Shown here: piece by piece, positions 42,123 to 50,430 of the stretch
Layout: every line of letters starts with the position of its first letter
Position numbering within the stretch: the stretch's first letter is position 1
DNA from: an uncultured Clostridia bacterium
Lineage (GTDB): Bacteria; Bacillota; Clostridia; Christensenellales; CAG-917
Reading direction: 5' to 3'
Assembly (NCBI GenBank): GCA_944349635.1
Contig: CALVNH010000002.1
Coordinates: 1-64,000 of the forward strand
Length of the DNA: 64,000 nucleotides
The notes under the pieces: model-generated
The model's database searches: none
What the model was told of the DNA's origin: nothing
Seen by the model: only the letters and a program-made list of their open reading frames with translations
Translations under genes and position numbers: made by a program

Positions 42123-44126
42123 ATGCGTGCGCTTGACGGAATAAAAGGAATAGGCAAAGCAACTCTCGCCAAACTGGCTCAACTCGGCATTTACACGGTG
42201 GAAGAGTTGCTTTTCTTTTTGCCGTCCAAATACGTCGACTTGAAATCTCCCGTGGCAGTGCTCGACGCCGAACCGGGGCAGCTTTCTCTGTTTGAAGGCG
42301 AGGTTACGTCGGTATCGGCTCCGTCAAAGAGGGGAGCGAAAGCCTTTTCCGTTTCATTTCGCGACACGCTTTCCGACAAACAGACCGGATTCAAAGCCAC
42401 ATTTTTCAATCAACCGTATTTTCACGACTCGTTTTACGAGGGCGGTATTTACAGAATTCTCGGAAAGACCGCAATCGGAGAGGCGACTCTGGTCAATCCC
42501 GTGTTCGAACCCGCGGACAAAATCCGCAGATTGGACGGAGTGATGACGGTCTATCCGTTGAAGGGGTTGATAGGGCAGACCACATTTGCAAAACTTGTCG
42601 GCGAATGTATTGCCGAATTCCGCGCCGAAAAAGGCGAAAACGGAAACTTCTTTGCCGATGTGTTGTCAAAAGCTCATTTTCCTTCAACATACGAAGAGGC
42701 GGAAACAGCCGTCTCCGCATTGGCTTCGTACGATGTCGCGACTGCGATAAAAATCTACAAAAATGCCGTAAGCAGAGGAGATAATGCACGAAAAGTATTA
42801 TATAATTTGCAGAAAAATATAATACTTTCCTTCGAAAATGCTCTTTCCGTCACCCCTACCCCCTCACAGAGAAGAGCTTTCGAAGAAATACTTGCCGACC
42901 TCACTTCGCCTTTGGATATGTCCCGCATTGTCAGCGGTGATGTCGGCAGCGGTAAAACCCTGGTTGCTTTTTTTGCATGCGTTGCGGTTGCAAGCGCGGG
43001 CGGTCAATGCGCCGTCATGGCACCCACGGAATTGCTTGCACGGCAGCATTACGAAAAATTTGTTCCGTTGGCAAAAGCTTTCGGAATCGAAGCTGCGTTG
43101 CTGACGTCGTCAACTCCTGTTGCCGAGGCAAACAAAATCCGAAACAGTCTTGCCGATGGAAAAACCCGCGTCGCATTCGGAACGCAATCATTGCTGTCAC
43201 ATAGGATTTCTTTCCGTTCGCTCACGCTCGCCGTTATCGACGAACAGCACAAATTCGGAGTCAACGAGAGGGCGGAACTTCAAAACAAAGGCGCGTCCGA
43301 CGTCCTGACTCTCACGGCAACCCCCATTCCCAGGTCTTTGGCCCTTGCGTTTTACGACGATATCAGTATTTCTGCAATCCGCAAAAGAGAGGACGCGAAA
43401 ACCTGCGTCAAGACCTCCGTTGTGTCCGATTCCAAACTCGAAGAGATGCTGTCATATGTGGTAAACGAATGCAAGCGCGGCAGAAAGGCGTTCGTGGTTT
43501 GTCCGTCAATCAGGGACTACGAAGGTTTCGAAACATTGTCCGTGAACGGATTCACCGAACAGTACAGCAACATTTTGTCGGAAGTCCCTTTCGGAGTTTT
43601 GCACGGCAGATTGTCGTCGGAAGAAAAAAACGCAATCATGGACGCTTTTTCGGGAGGAAAAATCCGTCTGTTGGTTGCCACTTCCGTGGTCGAGGTGGGT
43701 ATAGACACGGACGCGACGATTATGTGCGTGCTTGCCGCCGACAGGTTCGGACTTGCTTCGCTCCATCAGCTTCGCGGAAGAATAGGGCGCAAGGGCGAGC
43801 CCTCGCAATGCTTTCTGCATGTCAAAAACACTACGCCGCGCGCATTGGCACGCCTCAAAGTACTGACGGAATGCACGGACGGGGCTTTGATTGCCGAACG
43901 CGACTTCGAATTGCGCGGAGCAGGCGACGTTCTGGGCACCAGACAGAGCGGAGAAACGCTCACGCCCTGTCTCGGATTGCCGTTGACTCCTTCGGTTTTG
44001 CGTGCCGCAAAACATCTGCCGCAAAAGGAGGAAGCGTTTGTGACCGAGCTTTTCCGTGACGAATTTGCCCCGGACGTATTTGCCGCTTTTACCGAAAAAA
44101 TATGCGGACTTACTCTCAACAGTTGA
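42123..44126 (+). CDS. recG: ATP-dependent DNA helicase RecG
   Basis: 667 residues. The N-terminal wedge/OB domain (residues about 1-240) includes the HhH-like GIKGIGKATLAKLAQLGI. Helicase motifs are GDVGSGKT (I), DEQHKFG (II), TATPIPRS (III) and QLRGRIGRKG (VI). RecG regresses stalled forks and branch-migrates junctions. Length is normal. It ends 49 bases before the OLE RNA promoter and has no clear terminator after it. Confidence 0.96.
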   Translation: MRALDGIKGIGKATLAKLAQLGIYTVEELLFFLPSKYVDLKSPVAVLDAEPGQLSLFEGEVTSVSAPSKRGAKAFSVSFRDTLSDKQTGFKATFFNQPYFHDSFYEGGIYRILGKTAIGEATLVNPVFEPADKIRRLDGVMTVYPLKGLIGQTTFAKLVGECIAEFRAEKGENGNFFADVLSKAHFPSTYEEAETAVSALASYDVATAIKIYKNAVSRGDNARKVLYNLQKNIILSFENALSVTPTPSQRRAFEEILADLTSPLDMSRIVSGDVGSGKTLVAFFACVAVASAGGQCAVMAPTELLARQHYEKFVPLAKAFGIEAALLTSSTPVAEANKIRNSLADGKTRVAFGTQSLLSHRISFRSLTLAVIDEQHKFGVNERAELQNKGASDVLTLTATPIPRSLALAFYDDISISAIRKREDAKTCVKTSVVSDSKLEEMLSYVVNECKRGRKAFVVCPSIRDYEGFETLSVNGFTEQYSNILSEVPFGVLHGRLSSEEKNAIMDAFSGGKIRLLVATSVVEVGIDTDATIMCVLAADRFGLASLHQLRGRIGRKGEPSQCFLHVKNTTPRALARLKVLTECTDGALIAERDFELRGAGDVLGTRQSGETLTPCLGLPLTPSVLRAAKHLPQKEEAFVTELFRDEFAPDVFAAFTEKICGLTLNS

Positions 44127-44174
44127 CAAGCATTCATACTGCAACGTAGTTTTTTTACCATTTTGCCGCCTTTG

Positions 44175-44202
44175 TTGACTTTTTTTGATACATGTATATA
44201 AT
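44175..44202 (+). promoter_or_regulatory. Predicted promoter of OLE RNA
   Basis: TTGACT (44175-44180), 16-base spacer, TATAAT (44197-44202). The expected start is near 44210, just where the structured RNA begins. This is one of the best sigma-A matches in the window. Confidence 0.75.
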
Positions 44203-44209
44203 ATATATG

Positions 44210-44826
44210 TGCTGGCGCAGTATTCTAGTCAGTTTTCGCCGACCCGAAGGCGGGGGTAAAATATCGCCAAAGGGCATATCGATGAAGTTTCTGGTGATGG
44301 CTTTGGTTGCCCAAACCGGGGCTGTTGCTGGGAGTTAAGACTCTTGGGCGGTTCGTAACGGCATACGAAACCCGACCCATTTGTCGCGGAGACCCGTCTC
44401 GGTGGCTGTTCAGGCCGCTACTGAACGGGGTGAAACCTGCTATGCGGTGCTAAAACGCTGTGTGCAGTGTAGCCTGCCTTGAGTGGATTTTCAGGGATTG
44501 AGGAACTACGTTTTCCGCAGTTGGCCGACTGCGGGCGGCGATCGCCTCGTGAAATGTTGTCTGCAAAAAAGGATTAGGGCGGACGGAAACTGCAAAGGAA
44601 ATCTTCTAGACTGTTCTTTGAGGCAGCTTGGGGATTATAGTGTGCTCTAAGTGGCGATTCGGTTGTGCAGAGGGAGACCCTGCATTCTGCGGTGTAATCG
44701 GAAACGTCTCGGACGGCGACGACGAGTTTCCGCAGAGGGAAAGCCTACCGAACCTGATGGCGCAAGGTTTACTCAGGCTGTTGCCAGCATAAAACCGATT
44801 TGCGGCGGTTGCGTTGCGCAACCGCA
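44210..44826 (+). ncRNA. ole: OLE RNA (ornate large extremophilic RNA)
   Basis: About 617 nt without a conserved reading frame and with many stems, for example TTCGTA/TACGAA (44352-44369), GAGAC/GTCTC (44389-44400), GTTCAG/CTGAAC (44408-44426), CCGCAGT/ACTGCGG (44515-44534), and a 9-bp hairpin at 44805-44825 closing the 3' end. OLE RNAs are about 600 nt, occur in Firmicutes, and lie next to the gene for their membrane partner OapA and near tlyA-argR-recN. All these conditions hold here. OLE-OapA complexes sit at the membrane and affect responses to alcohols, cold and Mg2+. The 3' end is estimated. The identification rests on size, structure, promoter and synteny, not on an alignment to the consensus. 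Confidence 0.85.
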
Positions 44827-44958
44827 AAAGTTTATTCGGCCGTCGGTGACAATCCGACGACGGACTGCCGACAAACGGACTGCATACGGGCGCGTTGCGC
44901 ACAAACCGTGCCGACATTTCGCGTCCGTTTGCATATACTGCATTTCGAGGAACATATT

Positions 44959-45954
44959 TTGACGGAAAACGATTCACGAAAACATTTGCAAGAAAAACGC
45001 CGTACCGACGCGGCGGATTCAGACTGCAATTCCGAACAGGCGCAGACGGCGTCCGCCGAAACCGCGGACGAATGCAACCAACCGACGTCCGGTGCTGTTC
45101 AAACTCAGAAATCCAGGAAAAAATCCAAAAAGAAACGCAATCTCTGGGCTCTCAAAATCACGATAGTCACTTTGTTTTTGTCGGCATTCATCAGTTTTTT
45201 GACGGAGATAACTTCTTCCGCCGACAACATCATCGTAACGGTCATACTTCTGCTTTTCCTGATTGTCGCAAGCATTCTGTTCGACGGCATAGGCGTTGCC
45301 GTAACTTCGTGCGACATAACGCCGATTGTTTCCATGGCGTCGAAAAAAGTCTACGGCGCAAAGACAGCCATGTGGCTTGTCAAAAACAACGAAAAGGTTG
45401 CAAACGTCTGCAACGACGTAATCGGTGACATTTTCGGCATTATATCAGGTGCCTGCGGTGCCGCCATAGTCGTGAAACTCGTCATGACGCTGGACGAAAG
45501 CTGGCAGAGATGGCTGACAATCGCTATGTCCAGCATCATATCCGCGCTGACAATCGGCGGCAAAGCCTTCCTCAAAAACATAGCAATAAGCAATTCGAAA
45601 GAATTCGTGATGTTCGTTGCGCGGATAATCGGCGTGTTTCATCCCGAAGAACGCAAACGCAAAAAAAAGCAGGCGGAAAAAAAGAAGAAATATGCGGCGA
45701 CGGAAAACGGAAAAACCGACGACCGTTCCGCCTCCGTACAATCCACAACCGATGCCAAGAACCGTCCCGTGCAAAAACACGCCGTCGTGTTCAACGGATA
45801 CGCCTCAAACGAATCCCTGAAACCCGAGTCCGTGACGGCAAAGCCCGACGTCGCAGTAGCGAACGACGATACACGGGCAGGGGACGGGCAACCCGCGGCT
45901 TCCGATGTCGGCGGTACGGCGGACAAGAATACGTCTGACGATGAGATTAGATAA
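44959..45954 (+). CDS. oapA: OLE-associated membrane protein OapA, extended form
   Basis: 331 residues from a TTG start at 44959, chosen because GAGGAA lies 6 bases upstream and the earlier frame is in OLE-adjacent non-conserved sequence. It has a polar N-tail (1-50), a basic patch KSRKKSKKKR (51-60), about four membrane helices (near 64-82, 91-113, 156-176, 184-202), a conserved-looking LFDGIGVAV block (107-115) and a DxxxD motif DVIGD (153-157) as described for OapA. A second basic patch follows (ERKRKKKQ, about 231-238), then a long polar tail. Known OapA proteins are nearer 180-200 residues, so both tails are extra. OapA binds OLE RNA and holds it at the membrane. It overlaps tlyA by 14 bases. 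Confidence 0.8.
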   Translation: MTENDSRKHLQEKRRTDAADSDCNSEQAQTASAETADECNQPTSGAVQTQKSRKKSKKKRNLWALKITIVTLFLSAFISFLTEITSSADNIIVTVILLLFLIVASILFDGIGVAVTSCDITPIVSMASKKVYGAKTAMWLVKNNEKVANVCNDVIGDIFGIISGACGAAIVVKLVMTLDESWQRWLTIAMSSIISALTIGGKAFLKNIAISNSKEFVMFVARIIGVFHPEERKRKKKQAEKKKKYAATENGKTDDRSASVQSTTDAKNRPVQKHAVVFNGYASNESLKPESVTAKPDVAVANDDTRAGDGQPAASDVGGTADKNTSDDEIR

Positions 45955-46663
45955 GTTTTTGCAGAAAAAATTCGATTTGCGTTCACGCACTTATGCCGAA
46001 AATCTGATTTTGAAAGGGCAGGTTTTGTTGAACGGCAAGGTGATGCGCAAACCTTCATTCGACGTCGACGTCGATGCAGAAAACGACGTTCGTATCGAAA
46101 ACGATTTGAATTTCGCGTCTCAGGGGGCCTACAAACTGCTGGAAGCGCTTACGGTATTCGGGATTTCCGTGAACGGTTCAACATGTGTCGACATAGGTTG
46201 TTCTAACGGAGGATTTACGGACTGCCTGTTGCGCTCCGGCGCAAAAAGCGTGCTTGCCGTAGACGTTGCGGAATGCGCTTTGCCCGAAAGCATCGCAAGC
46301 GACCCCCGTGTGACTTTTTTGCGCGCAAACGCGAGAAATCTCGCGCTGAACGAGAAATACGATTTCGTGTGCGGCGACGTGAGCTTCATCTCGTTGACCC
46401 TCGTATTGCCTTCCGCGTTCGGTCTGACCAAAGAGGGCGGGGAGTGCGTTTTTCTGATAAAACCTCAATTCGAACTCGACAAATCGTCACTGGGAAAGAG
46501 AGGTGTTGTGCTTTCCGAACGCGACCGCGCTAAAGCCGTCGAAAAAGTCAGGAGTTTTGCCGTGCAGACGGGTTTTGCGGTGAAAGGAGTCACGCCCGCC
46601 CCCGTATATTATGAAGAAAAAAACGTGGAATATCTCATATATCTCGAAAAGCCACTTCGCTGA
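45941..46663 (+). CDS. tlyA: TlyA family rRNA methyltransferase (S4 domain + FtsJ-like)
   Basis: 240 residues from ATG 45941 (MRLDKFLQKKF). The N-terminal S4 RNA-binding domain (residues 1-60) is followed by a Rossmann methyltransferase with CVDIGCSNGGFTDCL (SAM motif) and CGDVSFISL. TlyA enzymes 2'-O-methylate rRNA. In species carrying OLE RNA, tlyA regularly lies in the same cluster, and this one overlaps oapA. Starts inside oapA upstream of 45941 are rejected because the S4 domain begins exactly here. Confidence 0.92.
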   Translation: MRLDKFLQKKFDLRSRTYAENLILKGQVLLNGKVMRKPSFDVDVDAENDVRIENDLNFASQGAYKLLEALTVFGISVNGSTCVDIGCSNGGFTDCLLRSGAKSVLAVDVAECALPESIASDPRVTFLRANARNLALNEKYDFVCGDVSFISLTLVLPSAFGLTKEGGECVFLIKPQFELDKSSLGKRGVVLSERDRAKAVEKVRSFAVQTGFAVKGVTPAPVYYEEKNVEYLIYLEKPLR

Positions 46664-46790
46664 AAAAGCCGATAACATTGCATTAAGAAACACCGTTTTC
46701 GGAAAATTCTGCATAAATATGCCGTTTTATCGCATTCGTTCTCATTTTACTCAAAAAATATAAATCGGCGGAAAATTCTTTCCTTATCGC

Positions 46791-46819
46791 TTGAAATATA
46801 TTATCCGTCAATGTATAAT
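46791..46819 (+). promoter_or_regulatory. Predicted promoter and leader hairpin of nadK-argR-recN
   Basis: TTGAAA (46791-46796), 17-base spacer, TATAAT (46814-46819). A 6-bp hairpin GACGGC/GCCGTC (46829-46844) followed by GGTTTT lies at the 5' end of the resulting leader. The region 46664-46862 has no other feature. Confidence 0.65.
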
Positions 46820-46862
46820 TATTTATCGGACGGCGAATGCCGTCGGTTTTCGGACTCGGATT

Positions 46863-47657
46863 ATGAATATCGTATCTTTGACAAAACCTTCTTTGACGGG
46901 ACATCCTTCCAGGTTGTCCGTTCTCGACGGACTCCGCAAGCGCGGAGACGTTTCCGTTGTCGAAATCGGGCTTGGCGACGCTTTGCCGAAAGATTGCGAC
47001 GCTTTGCTTGTGTTCGGCGGCGACGGCACGATGCTGGAAGCCGCGGTCAAAACCGCGGGCAAAAGCATTCCCGTTGTGGGGGTGAACCTCGGCAACCTCG
47101 GCTTTTTGTCCCTTTTCGAAGCTTCCGCAACGGCAGACGACATAATCGACGCTCTTAAAAAAAGCAAAGTTTCCGAGCGTATGTTGCTGAAGAGCGTCGT
47201 AAACGGCGAAATTCTGCTTGCTCTCAACGATTTCGTGCTCAAAAGTTCCGACACCAGACCCGTCACGTTCGATTTGCGTGTGGGCGGTCATTTTGCCGAT
47301 TCTTACAGGAGCGACGGAGTCATCGTTGCCACTCCGACGGGTTCCACTGCGTACTCTCTGTCTGCGGGCGGTCCCGTGATGGCTCCCGACCTCAACGCCA
47401 TTATCGTCAATCCCGTGTGCCCGCATTCTCTGCATTCCAGACCTCTTGTCGTCGGCGGCGACGAAAAGGTGACTCTCGACGTGGCGTCCGGAAATGCCGT
47501 TCTCGTGGTGGACGGAAGACGCGTGACTGAACTTTCGGAAGGGAGCAGTCTCACGGTGGAAAAAGCGGCGGAGTTCGTCACTCTCGTGACCGCCGAAAAC
47601 AACGATTTTTACGAAAAACTCCTTAACAAAATGAACAGGTGGGGCACAACGCCTTGA
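46863..47657 (+). CDS. nadK: NAD kinase
   Basis: 264 residues from ATG 46863. It shows the GGDGTMLEA signature, NLGNLGFLS, and the SDGVIVATPTGSTAYSLSAGGP block with NAD-binding and active-site residues. It phosphorylates NAD to NADP. Weak SD. It lies between tlyA and argR, a common clostridial position. argR follows after 13 bases. Confidence 0.94.
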   Translation: MNIVSLTKPSLTGHPSRLSVLDGLRKRGDVSVVEIGLGDALPKDCDALLVFGGDGTMLEAAVKTAGKSIPVVGVNLGNLGFLSLFEASATADDIIDALKKSKVSERMLLKSVVNGEILLALNDFVLKSSDTRPVTFDLRVGGHFADSYRSDGVIVATPTGSTAYSLSAGGPVMAPDLNAIIVNPVCPHSLHSRPLVVGGDEKVTLDVASGNAVLVVDGRRVTELSEGSSLTVEKAAEFVTLVTAENNDFYEKLLNKMNRWGTTP

Positions 47658-47670
47658 CGGAAGGTGAATT

Positions 47671-48126
47671 ATGGGAAGAGAGACACGCCAGCTGAAAATT
47701 CTCGAAATCATTGCAAAAAACAATGTCGACACGCAGGAAGAGCTCGTCGCAAGACTGTGTGACGAAGGTTTTCGCGTTACACAGGCTACGGTATCCCGAG
47801 ACATCAAGGATATGGGCATCATAAAAACCCTGTCCGAAGACGGAAAGAAATACAAATACACCGCTCAACAGCCCAAAGACAACACGTCCGAACGCTTCCT
47901 CAGCATTTTCAGAAATACCGTTCTGTCCATACGCACGGCGGAAAACCTAGTCGTTATCAAAACGGAAACCGGTGCGGCAAACGCCGCCGCGGAGACCATC
48001 GACAGAATGAACCTCGACTGCATATTGGGTGTAATCGCGGGAGACAACACCATTTTCGTTGCCGTGGACAATGTCGACAACACGGCTTACGTTGCCGAAA
48101 AGCTGGAGGACATTCTGGATAAATGA
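47671..48126 (+). CDS. argR: Arginine repressor ArgR/AhrC
   Basis: 151 residues. The N-terminal winged helix has TQATVSRDIKDMGIIK (recognition helix), and the C-terminal hexamerisation domain has LDCILGVIAGDNTIFVAV, the arginine-binding GxxAGDDT block with Asn for one Asp. It represses arginine synthesis and activates catabolism with arginine as co-repressor. The SD is GGAAGGTG. It overlaps recN by 4 bases. Confidence 0.95.
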   Translation: MGRETRQLKILEIIAKNNVDTQEELVARLCDEGFRVTQATVSRDIKDMGIIKTLSEDGKKYKYTAQQPKDNTSERFLSIFRNTVLSIRTAENLVVIKTETGAANAAAETIDRMNLDCILGVIAGDNTIFVAVDNVDNTAYVAEKLEDILDK

Positions 48127-49817
48127 TTGCTTCTTTGCACGTCAAAAACATTGCTCTAATCGAAGACCTGGAGCTGGAACTCGGACAGGGACTCAACATT
48201 CTGAGCGGAGAAACGGGAGCGGGAAAATCCATAATCATCGACTCGTTGAATTTCGTTCTCGGCGAGCGCGCAGACAAATCGCTCATCAGATACGGCACGG
48301 ATTCCGCAGTGGTGGAAGCCGTGTTTTCCGATTACGCCGTTCCCACCGCAACCGCCTATCTCGAAGACGTCGGCATCGAGCCCGAAGAGGTCTTGATTCT
48401 GCGCAGAAAGATGAGTGCGGACGGAAAAAACGAATGCAGAATAAACGGAAGAACGGTCACTCTGTCCGTCTTGAAAGGTCTTACGGAACTGCTTGTGGAC
48501 ATTCACGGTCAACACGAGCATCAGTCCTTGATGAAGGTTGCCAATCACATAGGGATGCTTGACGCGTTGGGGGCGGCGAAAACTTTGCCGCTAAGAACGG
48601 AAGTCGGCGAATTGCACGAAAAATATCTGGCTCTCAAAAGCGAATATTCCTCTTTCGGCAACGAAAGCGAGCGCGAACGCAGACTGGACGTCCTTAACTT
48701 CCAGATAGACGAAATACGTCGTGCGGCGGTTTTCGACGGTGAGGAAGAGGAATTGCTGGAAAAACGCAAACGCATACGCAACACGGAAAAAATCCTTTCC
48801 GCATTGACGTCGGCACGCAGTATGTTGGACGGTTATGACGGAAGCGCGGTTACGGGCAACCTCAAATCGGCATCTTCCACACTTTCGGCAGTAACCGCAT
48901 ACGACGCACGCGTTTCAGAACTTTGCGACCGCCTGGACGCCGCAAAGACGGAAGTAAGCGACGTTGCCGAAACGCTTTCCGACCTCGTGAACGAACTGGA
49001 TTTCGATTCAAGAAGCGCCGATTCGTTGGAGGACCGCCTCGAAACCGTCAGGAACATACTTCGTAAATACGGCGGCAGCTATCGGAGGGTGGAGGAATTC
49101 CTCGAATCTGCAGAGAAAGAAGTGTACTTGCTTTCCAATGCCGCGGAGCGGGTGGCGGAAATAGAAAAAGAACTGAGCACCGTCGCGCGTCAGCTTGTGT
49201 CGGCGTCGGACAAACTCGGCGAGATTCGGTCTGAGGTCGCGGGCGAATTCGAAAGAGAAATGACGTCGGAACTCAAAGACCTCGGTATGTCTGGCACCAC
49301 TTTCAAAGTGCAAATCGTTCACACGGACGACGTAGAAAAAATCTCGGCGAATGGCGGTGACAGCGTGGAATTTCTGATTTCTCCAAACGTCGGAGAACCT
49401 TTGAAACCTCTTGCCAAAATAATTTCCGGCGGCGAAATGTCCAGATTTATGCTCGCTCTCAAAAACATTGCCGCGGAATCCGACAGCATAGGCACCATGG
49501 TTTTCGACGAAATCGATACGGGTATTTCGGGACATATCTCCGCCGTCGTATCCGAGAAAATGTGCAATATTTCACGCCGACGTCAGGTCATTGCGGTGAC
49601 GCATATGCCGTCGCTTGCAGCCATGGCGGACAATCATTATCTCATCAGCAAGAGCGTCCGCGACGGAAAGACGGTGACGGAACTTAACTTGCTTTCCGAC
49701 AACGTACCCGAAATCGCACGGCTTGTGGGCGGAGGGGATTATTCGGCACACGCGCTTCCGCACGCTGCGGAGATGAAACAGTGGGCGGACACCTACAAAA
49801 AATCTTTGGCAAAGTGA
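48123..49817 (+). CDS. recN: DNA repair protein RecN
   Basis: 564 residues. Walker A GETGAGKS near residue 30 is followed by a long coiled coil interrupted near its centre. The C-terminal ABC signature region reads ISGGEMSRFMLALK and Walker B MVFDEIDTGISG. This SMC-like protein gathers double-strand break ends. Translationally coupled to argR. The usual Firmicutes partner order argR-recN is kept. Confidence 0.95.
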   Translation: MIASLHVKNIALIEDLELELGQGLNILSGETGAGKSIIIDSLNFVLGERADKSLIRYGTDSAVVEAVFSDYAVPTATAYLEDVGIEPEEVLILRRKMSADGKNECRINGRTVTLSVLKGLTELLVDIHGQHEHQSLMKVANHIGMLDALGAAKTLPLRTEVGELHEKYLALKSEYSSFGNESERERRLDVLNFQIDEIRRAAVFDGEEEELLEKRKRIRNTEKILSALTSARSMLDGYDGSAVTGNLKSASSTLSAVTAYDARVSELCDRLDAAKTEVSDVAETLSDLVNELDFDSRSADSLEDRLETVRNILRKYGGSYRRVEEFLESAEKEVYLLSNAAERVAEIEKELSTVARQLVSASDKLGEIRSEVAGEFEREMTSELKDLGMSGTTFKVQIVHTDDVEKISANGGDSVEFLISPNVGEPLKPLAKIISGGEMSRFMLALKNIAAESDSIGTMVFDEIDTGISGHISAVVSEKMCNISRRRQVIAVTHMPSLAAMADNHYLISKSVRDGKTVTELNLLSDNVPEIARLVGGGDYSAHALPHAAEMKQWADTYKKSLAK

Positions 49818-49959
49818 CTGTGCGGGGTGTTCTGTAGGAAAACGTGTAGCAGTGTTCCGGTCTCATCGCACACAGACCTTCTGTTCGTCGAGCGACACAC
49901 TTCGTAACGCGGGCAAAATTTACAGCCGAATTATAAACCTGCGGCAAATCACTCAAAAG

Positions 49960-49992
49960 AAAAAAGAAAAACGGACGCTCTTGCGCGTCCGT
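49960..49992 (-). terminator. Intrinsic terminator of RNase P RNA
   Basis: On the minus strand an 8-bp perfect stem ACGGACGC / GCGTCCGT (49992-49985 with 49978-49971) with a 6-base loop is followed by TTTTTCTTTTTTC. It lies just past the 3' end of rnpB and faces recN. Confidence 0.85.
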
Positions 49993-50000
49993 TTTCCGTA

Positions 50001-50316
50001 TGCGAGAATAGTCTGTAAGCCGAGTTCTGTCTTGAATGGCCATCTATCTAGACCGCAAGTTGCCTTACGGTTCGAGCGAACGGGAGCTTGCGGGCAGCAT
50101 TTCACGCTCCTTTCTTGCACCGAGTGGGGTTTACATCGCGCCTCGTCGCCGATTTGCGGGTGAGCTCTTACCTCGCCTTTCCATCCTTACCCTTGCGGGC
50201 GGTATTTTTCTGTTGCACTTTCCTTGAAGTCGCCTTCACAGGTAGTTAGCCTGCACTCTTGCCCTGTGGTGCTCGGACTTTCCTCATGTTTCCATGCGAC
50301 CATCCGGCTATCTCGC
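50001..50316 (-). ncRNA. rnpB: RNase P RNA, bacterial class A
   Basis: Read on the minus strand, it contains the universally conserved GAGGAAAGTCCGAGCACCAC segment (P4/CR-I), then AGGGCAAGAGTGCAGG, AGTGCAACAGAAA (CR-II/III), a GGTAAGAGCTCACC-type helix, and near the 3' end ACAGAACTCGGCTTACAG (CR-V/P4 partner). The ends pair as P1 (GCGAGATAG with CTATTCTCGC). It is the catalytic RNA that trims tRNA 5' leaders. It is transcribed from its own promoter and ends at the terminator at 49960. Confidence 0.95.
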
Positions 50317-50322
50317 GAAAAC

Positions 50323-50351
50323 ATTAAAGCACAGGAATGGAAAAAATGCAA
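50323..50351 (-). promoter_or_regulatory. Predicted promoter of rnpB
   Basis: On the minus strand TTGCAT (50351-50346), 17-base spacer, TTTAAT (50328-50323). The predicted start is near 50316, which is the P1 5' strand. It constrains the start of the divergent plus-strand gene to about 50353 or later. Confidence 0.65.
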
Positions 50352-50430
50352 GCGTATGTGCGGATTCGGGAAACATTGCAAACGGCAGGGCATACGTATA
50401 TGCGCGGAATACTTTGTCAAAAATCCGTTT

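Noticed and set aside
44800-44958. Upstream ATG at 44800 as the start of oapA
   Set aside because: It lies inside the 3' hairpin of OLE RNA and has no ribosome site. The TTG at 44959 has GAGGAA at proper distance.
44651-44977. Short open frames on both strands within and after the OLE RNA
   Set aside because: They lack ribosome sites and family similarity, and lie in sequence better explained as structured RNA and its 3' flank.
49852-50430. Open frames across the RNase P RNA region, including a plus-strand extension of the membrane protein from 50224
   Set aside because: The region is the conserved RNase P RNA on the minus strand with its own promoter; coding similarity starts only after about 50431.
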